Positions 32,153 to 41,022 of a DNA stretch of 64,000 nucleotides are shown here, piece after piece (within the stretch, counting starts at the first letter, position 1; every line of letters begins with the position of its first letter). Origin of the DNA: Skermanella aerolata KACC 11604 (GTDB taxonomy: Bacteria; Pseudomonadota; Alphaproteobacteria; Azospirillales; Azospirillaceae); the NCBI RefSeq assembly GCF_000936425.1, contig NZ_AVFK01000030.1, positions 38,667 to 102,666 of the forward strand. Reading direction: 5' to 3'. Both the position numbers and the translations under genes were made by a program. Under the pieces are notes generated by a model. That model saw only the letters and a program-made list of their open reading frames with translations, made no database searches and was not told where the DNA came from.

Positions 32153-33462
32153 GTGACCTCACCCGTTGCGACGCGGACGTTGCGGCGGCGCCGGAGCCAC
32201 GCGCGGACATTGGCCTTCAGGTCGAGCGCCGCGTTCATGTAGTAGATCGCCTTGAATATACGCAGCCTGGAGCGGATGGGAGACGGGCGGAAGACGTCGC
32301 CGGCCAGCAGCGACAGCAGCGCTTCCTCCACCCGGAAGACGTTGCGCGGCCCCATGAACAGGTTGCGCATCGCCGGCGTCGTCACCCGGTAGATGTACCA
32401 GGAGAAGGTGCCGATGCCGCGCCGGATCTCGGAGTCGAAGTTCTTCAGCGCAAGTTCCGCCTTTTCTGGATGGCGCAGGCAGGTATCGACGGCGTCAGCC
32501 CCCCGGAAGGCGCTGTTCATCGCGAGATAGACGCCGGTCGAGAAGACGGGATCGATAAAGGCGAAGGCGTCGCCCAGCATCAGGTAGTCAGGCCCGGTCA
32601 TGCGGTCGGCCTGATAGGAGAAGTTGCCGGTCCCTGTCACCTGTCCGGTCAGCTCGGCGTCCTTCAGCCGCTCCGCCAGCGCCGGGCACAAGGCTATCGT
32701 GTCCTTGAAGAATGTCGTCTGGTCGGTCTTGCGCGACTTGATGTAATAAGGCCAGCAGACCGCCCCGACGCTGGTCGTGCCGTCCGCCAGCGGGATGAAC
32801 CAGAACCAGCCGTGGTCGAACCAGAAGACGGTGATATTGCCCTCCGCCTTGCCAGGCAGCCGGTGCGCGCCCGTGAAGTGGCCGAACATCGCGGCGCTGT
32901 TGTGCTTGCGGTTGCGCTTCTTGATGCCGAAGCGCGACGCCAGCAGCGTATCGCGACCGGAGGCATCGACAAGGAATCGGGCACGGACGGTACGGGTCCC
33001 GCCGTCCTCGTCCCGGGCGGTCGCGACGGCGCCGCCGGTTTCCGGGAACTCGACCCCGGTGACCTTGCAGCCTTCCACGACGGTAGCGCCCTTGGCGGCG
33101 GCGTTGCGGATCAGGATATGGTCGAATTCCGACCGGCGAACCTGGAAGGCGTAGGGCTTGCCCTTGTCCCAAGCCTTGGCGAAGTCGAAGGTAACCGCCT
33201 TGTTGTGGTAGGGCGAGACGAACTCGGCACCGTATTTCAGCATGCCGACCCGCTCGACCTCTTCCAGCACGCCGAGCTGTTCCAGCAACGGGAGATTGAG
33301 CGGCAACAACGATTCGCCGATGTGGAAGCGGGGATGCCGCTCCTTCTCCAGCAGGATGACCTTGTGGCCCTTCCCCGCCAGCAGAGCCGAAGCGGTCGAT
33401 CCGGCAGGCCCGCCGCCGACGACCAGAACGTCGCAATCGAATTGCTGATTTGTCGATACCAT
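32149..33462 (-). CDS. Flavin-dependent halogenase / FAD oxidoreductase
   Basis: A 437-residue FAD enzyme. The dinucleotide fold is VVGGGPAGSTASALLAGKG (about residues 14-32). HPRFHIGESLLP (43-54), Lys76 in MLKYGAEF and HGWFWFIP (217-224) match the features of flavin-dependent halogenases: the GWxWxIP signature and the conserved catalytic Lys. LMLGDAFAFIDPVFSTGVYLA is the FAD-binding C-terminal motif. Xanthomonadins are brominated aryl polyenes and their cluster also has a halogenase, so halogenation of the aryl head is a reasonable inference. Alternatively it could be a hydroxylase or reductase of the same superfamily. ATG 33462 is chosen because the protein then begins right before the FAD fold; a longer frame to 33570 exists. 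Confidence 0.82.
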   Translation of the reverse strand: MVSTNQQFDCDVLVVGGGPAGSTASALLAGKGHKVILLEKERHPRFHIGESLLPLNLPLLEQLGVLEEVERVGMLKYGAEFVSPYHNKAVTFDFAKAWDKGKPYAFQVRRSEFDHILIRNAAAKGATVVEGCKVTGVEFPETGGAVATARDEDGGTRTVRARFLVDASGRDTLLASRFGIKKRNRKHNSAAMFGHFTGAHRLPGKAEGNITVFWFDHGWFWFIPLADGTTSVGAVCWPYYIKSRKTDQTTFFKDTIALCPALAERLKDAELTGQVTGTGNFSYQADRMTGPDYLMLGDAFAFIDPVFSTGVYLAMNSAFRGADAVDTCLRHPEKAELALKNFDSEIRRGIGTFSWYIYRVTTPAMRNLFMGPRNVFRVEEALLSLLAGDVFRPSPIRSRLRIFKAIYYMNAALDLKANVRAWLRRRRNVRVATGEVT

Positions 33463-33770
33463 CAGTTTGACCGCTTTCCAGTTTGCCGCCGGCCCGCGAG
33501 GGCTTTGACCCGTGAAGGCTTGGATAGGTGCAGCTTTTACCAAAACTGCCCGAGAAGCGACCAGAAGCAAAATCCGGTCAATCCCGTTAGGCCTATAAAC
33601 TAACCGAAAGTCATAATAGGTACTATCGAGCCGTTCGGAACCTCGAATATCCGAGGAGGGTAAGCGGATCGAGAAGTTGGGAATCGGCTTGATCGCCGAT
33701 TACTAGCCACCCACAATGCGCATCGCACTTTGAGGCAGTCGAATAGTCCGGCGCGTTCTGGCGGCGGATC
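33463..33770. other. 308-bp divergent promoter region of the halogenase and UbiE-like genes
   Basis: No gene is seen. The region lies between two genes reading away from each other, so it must hold both promoters. A short hairpin-capable stretch (CCTCGAATATCCGAGG) lies near 33642-33657. I find no copy of the REP families here and no clear sigma-70 hexamer pair worth asserting. Confidence 0.5.
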
Positions 33771-34550
33771 ATGGAGTCACTGGTCTTGGACGCTGAAGAG
33801 AAGACCCTGAGAAGGGCGCCGGTCGAGCCGCATCCTGTCATGACGGAGTTCTACGGCGAAAAGGACGCACGGGCCGGCTTCGTCCGCTCGCTCTTCAACG
33901 ATACCGCCCATCATTACGACCGCATCAACGGCCTGTTCTCCATCGGATCCGGCAACTGGTACCGGAAGCACTCCCTGGTGCGCGCCGGCTTGGTGCCGGG
34001 TCATCGCGTGCTGGACGTCGCGGTCGGCACGGGTCTGGTGGCGCGGCAGGCCGCCGCGATCACCGGCCCCCAGGGCCTCGTCATCGGTCTCGACCTGAGC
34101 GAAGGCATGCTGCGGGAAGCACGCCGGACACTGGACATCCCGCTGGTGCAAGGGACCGCCGAGTCCCTGCCGTTGGCCGACGCCAGCGTCGATTTCGTCA
34201 CGATGGGCTACGCGCTGCGCCACGTTTCCGACTTGACCGGGACGTTCCGCGAGTTCCGGCGCGTGCTTCGGCCCGGCGGCACCGTCCTGCTGCTCGAGAT
34301 CGCGCGCCCTACCCGCCCGATGGTCCGGCACGCCGTCCACGCCTATCTGGGTGGGCTGGTGCCGCTGATTTCCAGGGTATCCGGCGGCGGGTCGGACGGC
34401 ATGCGGCTGATGCGGTATTACTGGGAAACCATCGACCGGTGCGTCCCGCCCGAGATCATCGAGCGAGCGATGGCCGATGCCGGTTTGATAAGCGTCCGCT
34501 GCGACGTGGACTTCGATATGTTCCGGAACTACTCTGCGCGCCGAGACTGA
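33771..34550 (+). CDS. UbiE/COQ5-like SAM methyltransferase
   Basis: A 259-residue class I methyltransferase. FVRSLFNDTAHHYDRINGLFSIGSGNWYRKHSL (about residues 37-69) is the UbiE-type opening, and VLDVAVGTGLVARQAAAI (about 80-97) is SAM motif I. Later come RHVSDLTGTFREFRRVLRPGGTVLLLE and a C-terminal VDFDMFRNYSARRD. It does not look like the housekeeping UbiE (no full quinone-specific ending). It is divergent from the halogenase gene and may belong to the pigment cluster, for example methylating the aryl head group. The role is inferred from location only. Confidence 0.75.
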   Translation: MESLVLDAEEKTLRRAPVEPHPVMTEFYGEKDARAGFVRSLFNDTAHHYDRINGLFSIGSGNWYRKHSLVRAGLVPGHRVLDVAVGTGLVARQAAAITGPQGLVIGLDLSEGMLREARRTLDIPLVQGTAESLPLADASVDFVTMGYALRHVSDLTGTFREFRRVLRPGGTVLLLEIARPTRPMVRHAVHAYLGGLVPLISRVSGGGSDGMRLMRYYWETIDRCVPPEIIERAMADAGLISVRCDVDFDMFRNYSARRD

Positions 34551-34567
34551 AGGCGCTGGAGGGCGGC

Positions 34568-35041
34568 ATGTCCGGTAAAGAGCATTCCTATGCGACGACG
34601 GTGGAGTGGACCGGCAACACAGGATCGGGAACCTCCGGCTACCGGACGTATCAGCGGGCTCATACCATCGTCGCGGAAGGCAAGCCGGTCATCCCCGGCT
34701 CCTCCGATCCGTCGTTCCGGGGCGACCCGGCGCGCTACAATCCGGAAGACCTGCTGGTCGGATCGGTGTCGGCCTGCCACATGCTCTGGTACCTGCACCT
34801 GTGTTCCGCAGGCGGTATCGTCGTGACGGGATATGTCGATCATGCCGAGGGCACGATGGTCGAGGACGCCGAGGGCGGCGGCCGGTTCGCCGGCGTCACG
34901 CTGCGTCCCGAGGTGACGCTGGCGCCGGGAAGCGACGAGGCGGCGGTGCTGAAGGCGCATCATGAAGCCCACGAGAAATGCTTCATCGCCAACTCTGTCA
35001 ACTTCCCCATCGTGGTCGAGCCGGTCTTCAGGACCGAGTGA
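34568..35041 (+). CDS. OsmC-family protein
   Basis: A 157-residue OsmC/Ohr-fold protein. It has SVSACHMLWYLHLCSAGGIVV (about residues 67-87, first Cys) and HEKCFIANSVNFPIVVEP (about 137, second Cys), the Cys pair positions of the family. OsmC proteins are thiol peroxidases acting on organic hydroperoxides. It begins 17 bases after the UbiE-like gene. Its 3' end abuts the convergent otnC gene (35041/35042) with no spacer. Role in peroxide stress; no direct link to pigment or tetronate genes. Confidence 0.88.
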   Translation: MSGKEHSYATTVEWTGNTGSGTSGYRTYQRAHTIVAEGKPVIPGSSDPSFRGDPARYNPEDLLVGSVSACHMLWYLHLCSAGGIVVTGYVDHAEGTMVEDAEGGGRFAGVTLRPEVTLAPGSDEAAVLKAHHEAHEKCFIANSVNFPIVVEPVFRTE

Positions 35042-35677
35042 TCAGCTCTTGAAGACGACGCCGAGTTCGGCGACCTGTTCGGGCGTCAACGGTCTGGTGT
35101 GGTGGCCATGCAGCAGGAAATGCAGCTTGGCCGTCTCCTCCAGTTCCTCCAGAGCGTAGAGCGCGTCGTTGAGGGTCTTGCCGGCGATCACGGGACCGTG
35201 GTTCGCCAGCAGGACTGCCGCGTGCTTGACCGCGACATCCCGCACCGCCAGGGCGAGGCGCTGGTCACCGGGGCGGTAGTATGGGACCAGGGCGAGGTCG
35301 CCGACCCGCATCACATAGTACGCCGTCAGCGGCGGGATTACCGGAGCGCCCGGCTTGTGGTCCAGGCACGACACGGCGACGGAGTGCGTCGAGTGGGTGT
35401 GGACGATGGCGCCGGCATCCGGGCGGACATCATAAACGCAGGTGTGGAGGAAGGCTTCCTTCGATGGCGGGTCGCCGCCGACGTGGCGGCCTTCCGCGTC
35501 CAGACGGGAAATGGTGGCTGGGTCTAGCGTCCCCAGCGAACTGTTGGTCGGCGTCACCAGCCAGCCGTCGTCGAGCCGGACGCTGAGGTTGCCCGACGAT
35601 CCGTGAACGAGACCGCGCCGGTACAAAAGGTCGCCCATCCGGCACAGCACTTCACGGGCTTGGTTTTCCCTCATCAT
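35042..35677 (-). CDS. otnC: 3-oxo-tetronate 4-phosphate decarboxylase OtnC (class II aldolase family)
   Basis: A 211-residue class II aldolase-fold enzyme. The zinc-ligand motif is GAIVHTHSTHSVAVSCL (about residues 88-104), with GLVHGSSGNLSVRLDDGWLVTPT at the N-terminus and AVLLANHGPVIAGKTLNDAL near 154. In tetronate catabolism OtnC decarboxylates 3-oxo-tetronate 4-phosphate to dihydroxyacetone phosphate. It closes the gene set that converts L-threonate and D-erythronate to central metabolism. The ATG at 35677 has a GGGAGGAG ribosome site. A related aldolase substrate would be possible without context, but the neighbouring kinase and isomerase make OtnC very likely. Confidence 0.92.
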   Translation of the reverse strand: MMRENQAREVLCRMGDLLYRRGLVHGSSGNLSVRLDDGWLVTPTNSSLGTLDPATISRLDAEGRHVGGDPPSKEAFLHTCVYDVRPDAGAIVHTHSTHSVAVSCLDHKPGAPVIPPLTAYYVMRVGDLALVPYYRPGDQRLALAVRDVAVKHAAVLLANHGPVIAGKTLNDALYALEELEETAKLHFLLHGHHTRPLTPEQVAELGVVFKS

Positions 35678-35702
35678 CCGGTTCTCTCCTCCCTTGGAAT
35701 TC

Positions 35703-37106
35703 TCAGCCGAAGACGGCGTCGGCGATCAGCAGCGTGACCATGGCGGTGCCCCAGCAGAGCGTGGTCGGGACCGACCATGTCAGCATCTGATGCTTGGCAT
35801 TCTTAACACCGAGCATGCGGTTGACGACCCAGAAATAGCTGTCGTTGAAGTAACCGAAAACCATCGAGCCGATTGCCGCCGCCTGGGCCGCGAACACCAT
35901 GTTGACGTCAGGGATCTGCATCAGGATCGGCGCGGAGATCGACGCCCCCGTGATCATCGCGACGGTGCCACTGCCCTGGATCAGCCGGACCAGGGAGGAG
36001 ATCACGAACGGGATCAGCACAGCCGGCAGCGGCAAGGTCGCGACCAGCTCGCCCATGTACTGGCCGGTGCCGCTGTCGCGGAGCACCGCACCCAGCGCGC
36101 CGCCTGCGCCGGTGACCAGCAGGATGATGCCGGCGCTCTCGACGCCCTTTTCCATCTCCGCGATGACTTCGCTGCGGGGACGGCGGTTCGCCAGACCGTA
36201 GACCGCTACGACGACGCCAAGGCCGACGGCGATGACCGGGTTGCCGACGAAGGCGACGATCTGGACCCAGGCGGCCGATGCCAGCGCGGTATCGCCGCTG
36301 GCCTTGACGATGCCGCCGATCAGGGTGTTGACGAAGATCAGGACAATCGGGACGACGATCGGCATGACCGACAGCCACAGCGGCGGCAGTTCCGGCGAAC
36401 GGGCCTTTTCGGCCTCGGCGAACTGCTGGTAGGCGACGCTGAGGGTCTCGCCGGTGTCGCGCTGGATCATCGCCTCGATGCGCGGCCCCATGAAGCGGGC
36501 GTACCAGATCAGGACGAAGGTGCTGGGCAGGGTCAGCACGACGCCCCAGAAGATCATCAGGCCGATGTCGATCCCGAAGATACCGGCGACGCCGAGCGGG
36601 CCGGGAGTCGGCGGAACCGCGTGGTGGGTCAGCATCAGGCCGCCGGCCAGGGCGATGCCGAGCGTCAGCAGCGACTTGCCGGTGTTCTGGGAAAGAGCGC
36701 GGACGAGCGGGCTGAGGATCACGAAGGCGCTGTCGCAGAAGATCGGGATCGACACGATGTAGCCGGTCGCCGTCATCGCCCATTCCTCCCGCTTCTCGCC
36801 GAGGAAGCGGACGAAGCTGAGCGCCATGCGTTCCGCAGCGCCGGAAATCTCCAGGATGCGGCCCATCATGACGCCGAAGCCGATGACCAGTCCGATGGTC
36901 GAGAGGGTGGCGCCGAAGCCTGTCGTGATCGACTTGACGACCGCATCGGGCGCCATGCCGGCGGACATGCCGGAGATCGACGCCGCGATGACCAGAGCCA
37001 GGACGGGGTGGATCTTGGTGCGCAGCACCAGCACGATCAGGATGAAGATTGCGAAGGCAAGGCCATAGATGGCCGTTGGACCGACTGCGGATACCGCGTC
37101 GTTCAT
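35703..37106 (-). CDS. GntP-family sugar-acid permease
   Basis: A 467-residue inner-membrane transporter with about 12-14 hydrophobic segments. Family-type stretches include LVIGFGVMMGRILEISGAAERMA, GIALAGGLMLTHHAVPPTPGPLG (about residue 155) and MVFGYFNDSYFWVVNRMLG near 430. GntP proteins are proton symporters for gluconate and related sugar acids. Within this operon its cargo is probably L-threonate and/or D-erythronate. It lies between denD and otnC with 25- and 54-base gaps. Confidence 0.92.
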   Translation of the reverse strand: MNDAVSAVGPTAIYGLAFAIFILIVLVLRTKIHPVLALVIAASISGMSAGMAPDAVVKSITTGFGATLSTIGLVIGFGVMMGRILEISGAAERMALSFVRFLGEKREEWAMTATGYIVSIPIFCDSAFVILSPLVRALSQNTGKSLLTLGIALAGGLMLTHHAVPPTPGPLGVAGIFGIDIGLMIFWGVVLTLPSTFVLIWYARFMGPRIEAMIQRDTGETLSVAYQQFAEAEKARSPELPPLWLSVMPIVVPIVLIFVNTLIGGIVKASGDTALASAAWVQIVAFVGNPVIAVGLGVVVAVYGLANRRPRSEVIAEMEKGVESAGIILLVTGAGGALGAVLRDSGTGQYMGELVATLPLPAVLIPFVISSLVRLIQGSGTVAMITGASISAPILMQIPDVNMVFAAQAAAIGSMVFGYFNDSYFWVVNRMLGVKNAKHQMLTWSVPTTLCWGTAMVTLLIADAVFG

Positions 37107-37160
37107 GACGTACTTCCTTGGGCTTTACTTATTGATTGCTTAAGCGCGAACGCTGTTGGG

Positions 37161-38117
37161 TCAGCGCAATTGGTCCTGCCGGTAGCTTTGGACGACGCTG
37201 TCGAAATCTTGGTCCCGGGTGAAACCCAAGGACAGGGGCCGCGACACGTCGAAGTCGCCGGGCCAGCTCAGCACGATCTTCTTGATCCGCTCGTCTTCCG
37301 CCAGGGTGACGTGCGCGCGGGTTTCCGCGCCGCCGATCCGCTCCAGGCTGGCGAGCATTTCGGCGACGGTCACGCAGATGCCGGGCAGGTTGAGCGTGCG
37401 GCGGCCTTCAAGCTTGTCGCCGTCCACGGCGCCGGCATGGATCAGGTTCCGGATGACGGTGGCGGGGGAGGACAGCCACAGGCGGGTGCCGGTCGGCACC
37501 GGGCAGACGCTGTCGATGCCGGCCAGCGGCTCGCGGATGATGCCGCTGGCGAACGAAGACGCGGCGGCGTTGGGCTTGCCCGGACGCACTACGATGGTCG
37601 GCAGGCGGCAGACCCGGCCGTCAATGAAGCCCTTCCGGGAAAAGTCGTTGACCATCAGCTCGCCCATTGCCTTCTGCGCACCGTAGGACGACTGCGGCAG
37701 GACGGCGATGTCTTCCGGCACCACGTCGGGCAGCTTGCCGCCAAACACGGCGAGCGAGCTTGCGAAGACGAAGTGGGGAGCATTGGGCAGTTTGCGGGCG
37801 GCTTCCAGCAACGTCCGGGTGCCGTCGAGGTTGACGGCCATGCCGACGTCGAACTCGGCTTCCGCCTGCCCGCTGACGACGGCCGCGAGATGGTAGATCG
37901 CGGTGACGTCGGGTGTGATGACGGAATTGACGAAGGCGGCGTCGGCGATGTTGCCGATGACGGACTGGACGCGGGTGTCATCGACCGGGCAAGCCGCCAG
38001 ATCGACCGAGACGATCGAGGAGAACTGTGGGAACCCGGCGGGCGGCTGATCGGAGAGTAAGGTGGAGATCAGGCGGGCGCCGAGGAAGCCGGCGCCGCCG
38101 GTGACGACGAGTTTCAT
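37161..38117 (-). CDS. denD: D-erythronate dehydrogenase DenD (SDR family)
   Basis: A 318-residue extended short-chain dehydrogenase. The NAD-binding motif is VVTGGAGFLGARLISTLL (about residues 4-21). Catalytic residues are Ser in FASSLAVFGG and YxxxK in SSYGAQKAMGELMV (about 142-155). The VVRPGKPNAAASSFASGIIREPLAG segment is typical of the DenD subgroup. It oxidises D-erythronate to 2-oxo-tetronate. I start at ATG 38117 with GGGAAG upstream; a TTG 15 bases earlier is in frame but lacks a site. It shares products with LtnD at 41019, so the operon has two entry enzymes. Confidence 0.9.
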   Translation of the reverse strand: MKLVVTGGAGFLGARLISTLLSDQPPAGFPQFSSIVSVDLAACPVDDTRVQSVIGNIADAAFVNSVITPDVTAIYHLAAVVSGQAEAEFDVGMAVNLDGTRTLLEAARKLPNAPHFVFASSLAVFGGKLPDVVPEDIAVLPQSSYGAQKAMGELMVNDFSRKGFIDGRVCRLPTIVVRPGKPNAAASSFASGIIREPLAGIDSVCPVPTGTRLWLSSPATVIRNLIHAGAVDGDKLEGRRTLNLPGICVTVAEMLASLERIGGAETRAHVTLAEDERIKKIVLSWPGDFDVSRPLSLGFTRDQDFDSVVQSYRQDQLR

Positions 38118-38166
38118 GGGTGAACTTCCCAATGCGGTGGAATTGATTATGGTGGTGTGGCGGAGA

Positions 38167-38943
38167 TCACTCCGCGATATGCACCGCTATGCCGGTCTTG
38201 CAGATCGCTTCGCGGACGCTGTCGGCGAGACCGGCGTCGGTGACGATGGCGCTTAGCGCTTCCAGCGGGACGGCGTTGAAGGTGCCGACCTTGCCGTATT
38301 TGCTGCTGTCGGTGACCAGCACGGCGCGGACGGCGCTCTGCACAATCGCCTGCTTGACCGGAACCTTGTTTTCCGCCGGGGTCGAGACGCCGCGCATGCC
38401 CCAACTCGACGTCGAGAGGAAGGCGATGTCGAAGTTGAAGCGGCGGATGGCCTGGGCGGCGGTGTCGCCGACGCAGGACTGGTTCTCGCGCTCGACCTCC
38501 CCGCCGGTATGGTAGAGCCGGCAGGCGGAATTCTTGGCCAGGAAGGCGGCGACGACGAAGTCGTTGGTGACGACCTTGATATCATCCCGGTCGGCGAGAA
38601 GTTTGGCGATTTCCAGCGTGGTCGTGCCGGCGTCCAGGTAGACGACGGCGTCCGCCGGGATCAGCCCGGCGGCGACGCGGCCGATGGCGGCCTTTTCGGC
38701 GTGCTGAAGGCGGGCCTTGACTAGGTGCGACGGCTCGTTGGAGATCCGTTCCGGCAGGCAGATGCCGCCGGTCACCGTCATGACCTGCCCTTCCCGCTCC
38801 AACTGCTGGATGTCGCGCCGCACCGTCATGTGCGACACGCCCAGCATGTCGGTTAGTTCGGCGATGCTGATCACGCCCCGCCCGACCAGACGGGACGCGA
38901 TGAAGCTCTGCCGCTCCGCCGGTATCATCGGCGCCTTGGCCAT
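38167..38943 (-). CDS. DeoR-family transcriptional regulator
   Basis: A 258-residue DeoR regulator. The winged helix-turn-helix is VISIAELTDMLGVSHMTVRRDIQQLEREGQVMTVTGGICL (about residues 24-63). The sugar-phosphate sensor fold follows with VVYLDAGTTTLEIAKLL and VVTNDFVVAAFLA, and KYGKVGTFNAVPL near 215. It is embedded in the tetronate operon, so it probably represses it and is released by a pathway intermediate such as a phosphorylated tetronate. A candidate operator lies upstream of ltnD at 42003-42037. Confidence 0.92.
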   Translation of the reverse strand: MAKAPMIPAERQSFIASRLVGRGVISIAELTDMLGVSHMTVRRDIQQLEREGQVMTVTGGICLPERISNEPSHLVKARLQHAEKAAIGRVAAGLIPADAVVYLDAGTTTLEIAKLLADRDDIKVVTNDFVVAAFLAKNSACRLYHTGGEVERENQSCVGDTAAQAIRRFNFDIAFLSTSSWGMRGVSTPAENKVPVKQAIVQSAVRAVLVTDSSKYGKVGTFNAVPLEALSAIVTDAGLADSVREAICKTGIAVHIAE

Positions 38944-38953
38944 CGCCGTCCGC

Positions 38954-39736
38954 TCAGCTCCGTCGGCGATAGGGCTGGAACCAGCCGAGACCGGCTTCCG
39001 TGCCGTTGCGCGGATTGTACTCGCAGCCGATCCAGCCCTTGTAGCCGACCCTGTGCAGCGTCTCGTAGAGGTGCGGGTAGTTGGTCTCCCCCCCGTCCGG
39101 TTCGTTGCGGAGCGGGACGGAAGCGATCTGGACGTGGCCGATGCGCTCGCCCATCCGCTCGATCAGGCGGGTCAGGTCGCCGTCCATGATCTGCGCGTGG
39201 TACAGGTCGAGCTGTACCGCGACGTTGGGGCGGTCGATCTTCTCGACCCAGCCGACCGCGTCCATCTGATGGGCGACGAAATAGCCGGGGATGTCACGGC
39301 TGTTCAGCGGCTCGATCAGGACGGTGATGTCGTCGCCGGCCAGAGTGTCGGCGGCGTGGCGCATGTTGGCGACGAAGGTTTCCTCGCACGCCGCGCGGTC
39401 GAGATCGCGGGTGATGCCGGCCATCGCATGGAGAACCGGCACCTTGAGGGTCAGGGCATAGTCGCGGGCGGTCTGGAGGTTCTTGCGGAACTCCTCCTCG
39501 CGGCCGGGGATCGCCGCCATGCCGCGCTCGCCCGCCGCCCAGTTGCCGGGCGGCATGTTGAACAGGGCCTGGGTGAGATTGTAGTGCTTCAGGCGCTCGG
39601 CGATCTCGTTGCGGTCGAAGTCGTAGGGGAAGAGGAATTCCACGGCCTCGAACCCGGCTTCGGCGGCTTTGCCGAAGCGGTCGAGGAAGGGAACCTCCGT
39701 GAACATCAAGGTCAGGTTGGCGGCGAACCGGGGCAT
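38954..39736 (-). CDS. otnI: 2-oxo-tetronate isomerase OtnI (Hyi-like)
   Basis: A 260-residue TIM-barrel isomerase of the hydroxypyruvate-isomerase type. MPRFAANLTLMFTEVPFLDRFGKAAEAGFEAVEFLFPYD opens the protein, VLIEPLNSRDIPGYFV (about residues 141-156) gives the metal Glu, VQLDLYHAQIM the Asp/His, and WIGCEYNPR the final Glu. In the pathway it interconverts 2-oxo-tetronate and 3-oxo-tetronate before phosphorylation. The Hyi/OtnI split cannot be made by motif alone; the operon context decides. The ATG has an AGGAGA site. Confidence 0.9.
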   Translation of the reverse strand: MPRFAANLTLMFTEVPFLDRFGKAAEAGFEAVEFLFPYDFDRNEIAERLKHYNLTQALFNMPPGNWAAGERGMAAIPGREEEFRKNLQTARDYALTLKVPVLHAMAGITRDLDRAACEETFVANMRHAADTLAGDDITVLIEPLNSRDIPGYFVAHQMDAVGWVEKIDRPNVAVQLDLYHAQIMDGDLTRLIERMGERIGHVQIASVPLRNEPDGGETNYPHLYETLHRVGYKGWIGCEYNPRNGTEAGLGWFQPYRRRS

Positions 39737-39762
39737 GTGCAGTCTCCTGAAATGCTGGCTTT

Positions 39763-41022
39763 TCAGCCGATGGCCTGCTGGGCGTCGAAGAAGAAGCGTT
39801 CCTTACCGAAATTGCCGGACTTGAGCGCCAGCGAGATCGGACGGTCCACCGCGCGGACCCAGGGCACTCCCGGCGCTATCTGCGGCCCGATATGGAAGCC
39901 GGTGACGCCCAGCGACTGCACGACGATGCCGGACGTCTCACCGCCGGCCACGATGAAGGTGTCGAAGCCCTCGCCTGCCAGAAGAGTCGCCAGCTTGCCG
40001 AAGATGCGCTCGACCGCAGCGCTGGCCTGATCGGCGCCGAACTTCTTCTGGATCTCGCTGAGGTTGGCTGGATCGGTCGTGGCGTAGACCAGCGGGGCGA
40101 GGTCGCCGGCGGGCTGGGACGTGATCCAGGCGAACAGCTCATCGGCGTAGCCGGCGTCGTTCATGCAGCGCACGACATCGACGGCTTGCGACGGGGCAGA
40201 CTGCTTGTAGAGGGCGACCTGAGCGTTGGTCATCTGCGAGCACGAACCGGACAGCACGACGGCGCGCTTGCCCGAGGGCTTGCCGGCGACAGCCGCCTGC
40301 TCCGGATCGGACAGGCGTTCGGTCCAGGCCTTCGCCATGCCGTCGGCGAGGCCCGAGCCGCCGGTCACCAGCTTCATGCCGGCGACGGCGCGGCCGACCG
40401 TTTCGACATGGGCGGAGTTCAGAACGTCGAGCACGGCGTAGCGGTTGCCGTCGGCCCGCAGCTTGTCGAGTGCTGCGCGGACGCCTTCGACTCCCAAGTC
40501 GACGTCGTCGCTCTTGACGTTGCCGCACTTGCCCTTGGACTGGGCTTCCATCAAGCGCATCAGGTTGGCGTCGAGCATCGGCGTCACCGGATGGTGGCGC
40601 ATGCCGGACTCGTTCAGCGGCACGCCGTTGACGAAGAGATAGCCGTTGTAGATGGTCCGGCCGTTGACCGGCAGGGCCGGGCAGACGACCGTGAAGTCTT
40701 CACCCAGCGCGTCGAGCAGCGCGTCGGTCACCGGACCGATATTGCCCTTGGCCGTGCTGTCGAAGGTCGAGCAATATTTGAAGAAGAACTGTTCGCAGTC
40801 TCGTGCGACCAGCCAATCAAGAGCCTGGAGGCTCATGGAGATCGCTTCGTCGACCGGGCAGGAACGCGACTTGAGGCTGATGACGACAGCGTCGGCTTCG
40901 ACCTGAAGCTCCTTGTCGGGCACGCCGTTGAGCTGGATCGTGCTTAGGCCGTTGGCGACCAGGAAGCCCGCGATGTCGGTCGCCCCGGTGAAGTCGTCGG
41001 CGATGATCCCGAGGCGCATCAT
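39763..41022 (-). CDS. otnK: 3-oxo-tetronate kinase OtnK (DUF1537 family)
   Basis: A 419-residue four-carbon acid-sugar kinase. The N-terminal domain opens LGIIADDFTGATDIAGFLVANG (about residues 4-25) with KYCSTFDSTAKGNIGPVTDAL near 83. The C-terminal nucleotide-binding domain has VVLSGSCSQMTNAQV (about 253) and FIVAGGETSGIVVQSLGV (about 358). OtnK phosphorylates 3-oxo-tetronate; DtnK (D-threonate) is the close alternative, but OtnC and OtnI in the same operon favour OtnK. The start overlaps the ltnD stop. Confidence 0.93.
   Translation of the reverse strand: MMRLGIIADDFTGATDIAGFLVANGLSTIQLNGVPDKELQVEADAVVISLKSRSCPVDEAISMSLQALDWLVARDCEQFFFKYCSTFDSTAKGNIGPVTDALLDALGEDFTVVCPALPVNGRTIYNGYLFVNGVPLNESGMRHHPVTPMLDANLMRLMEAQSKGKCGNVKSDDVDLGVEGVRAALDKLRADGNRYAVLDVLNSAHVETVGRAVAGMKLVTGGSGLADGMAKAWTERLSDPEQAAVAGKPSGKRAVVLSGSCSQMTNAQVALYKQSAPSQAVDVVRCMNDAGYADELFAWITSQPAGDLAPLVYATTDPANLSEIQKKFGADQASAAVERIFGKLATLLAGEGFDTFIVAGGETSGIVVQSLGVTGFHIGPQIAPGVPWVRAVDRPISLALKSGNFGKERFFFDAQQAIG

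Noticed and set aside
35694..38060. Open frame of nearly 790 codons on the plus strand opposite GntP and denD
   Set aside because: Asp/Arg/Gly-rich low-complexity translation spanning two good opposite-strand genes and their gap; antisense artefact.
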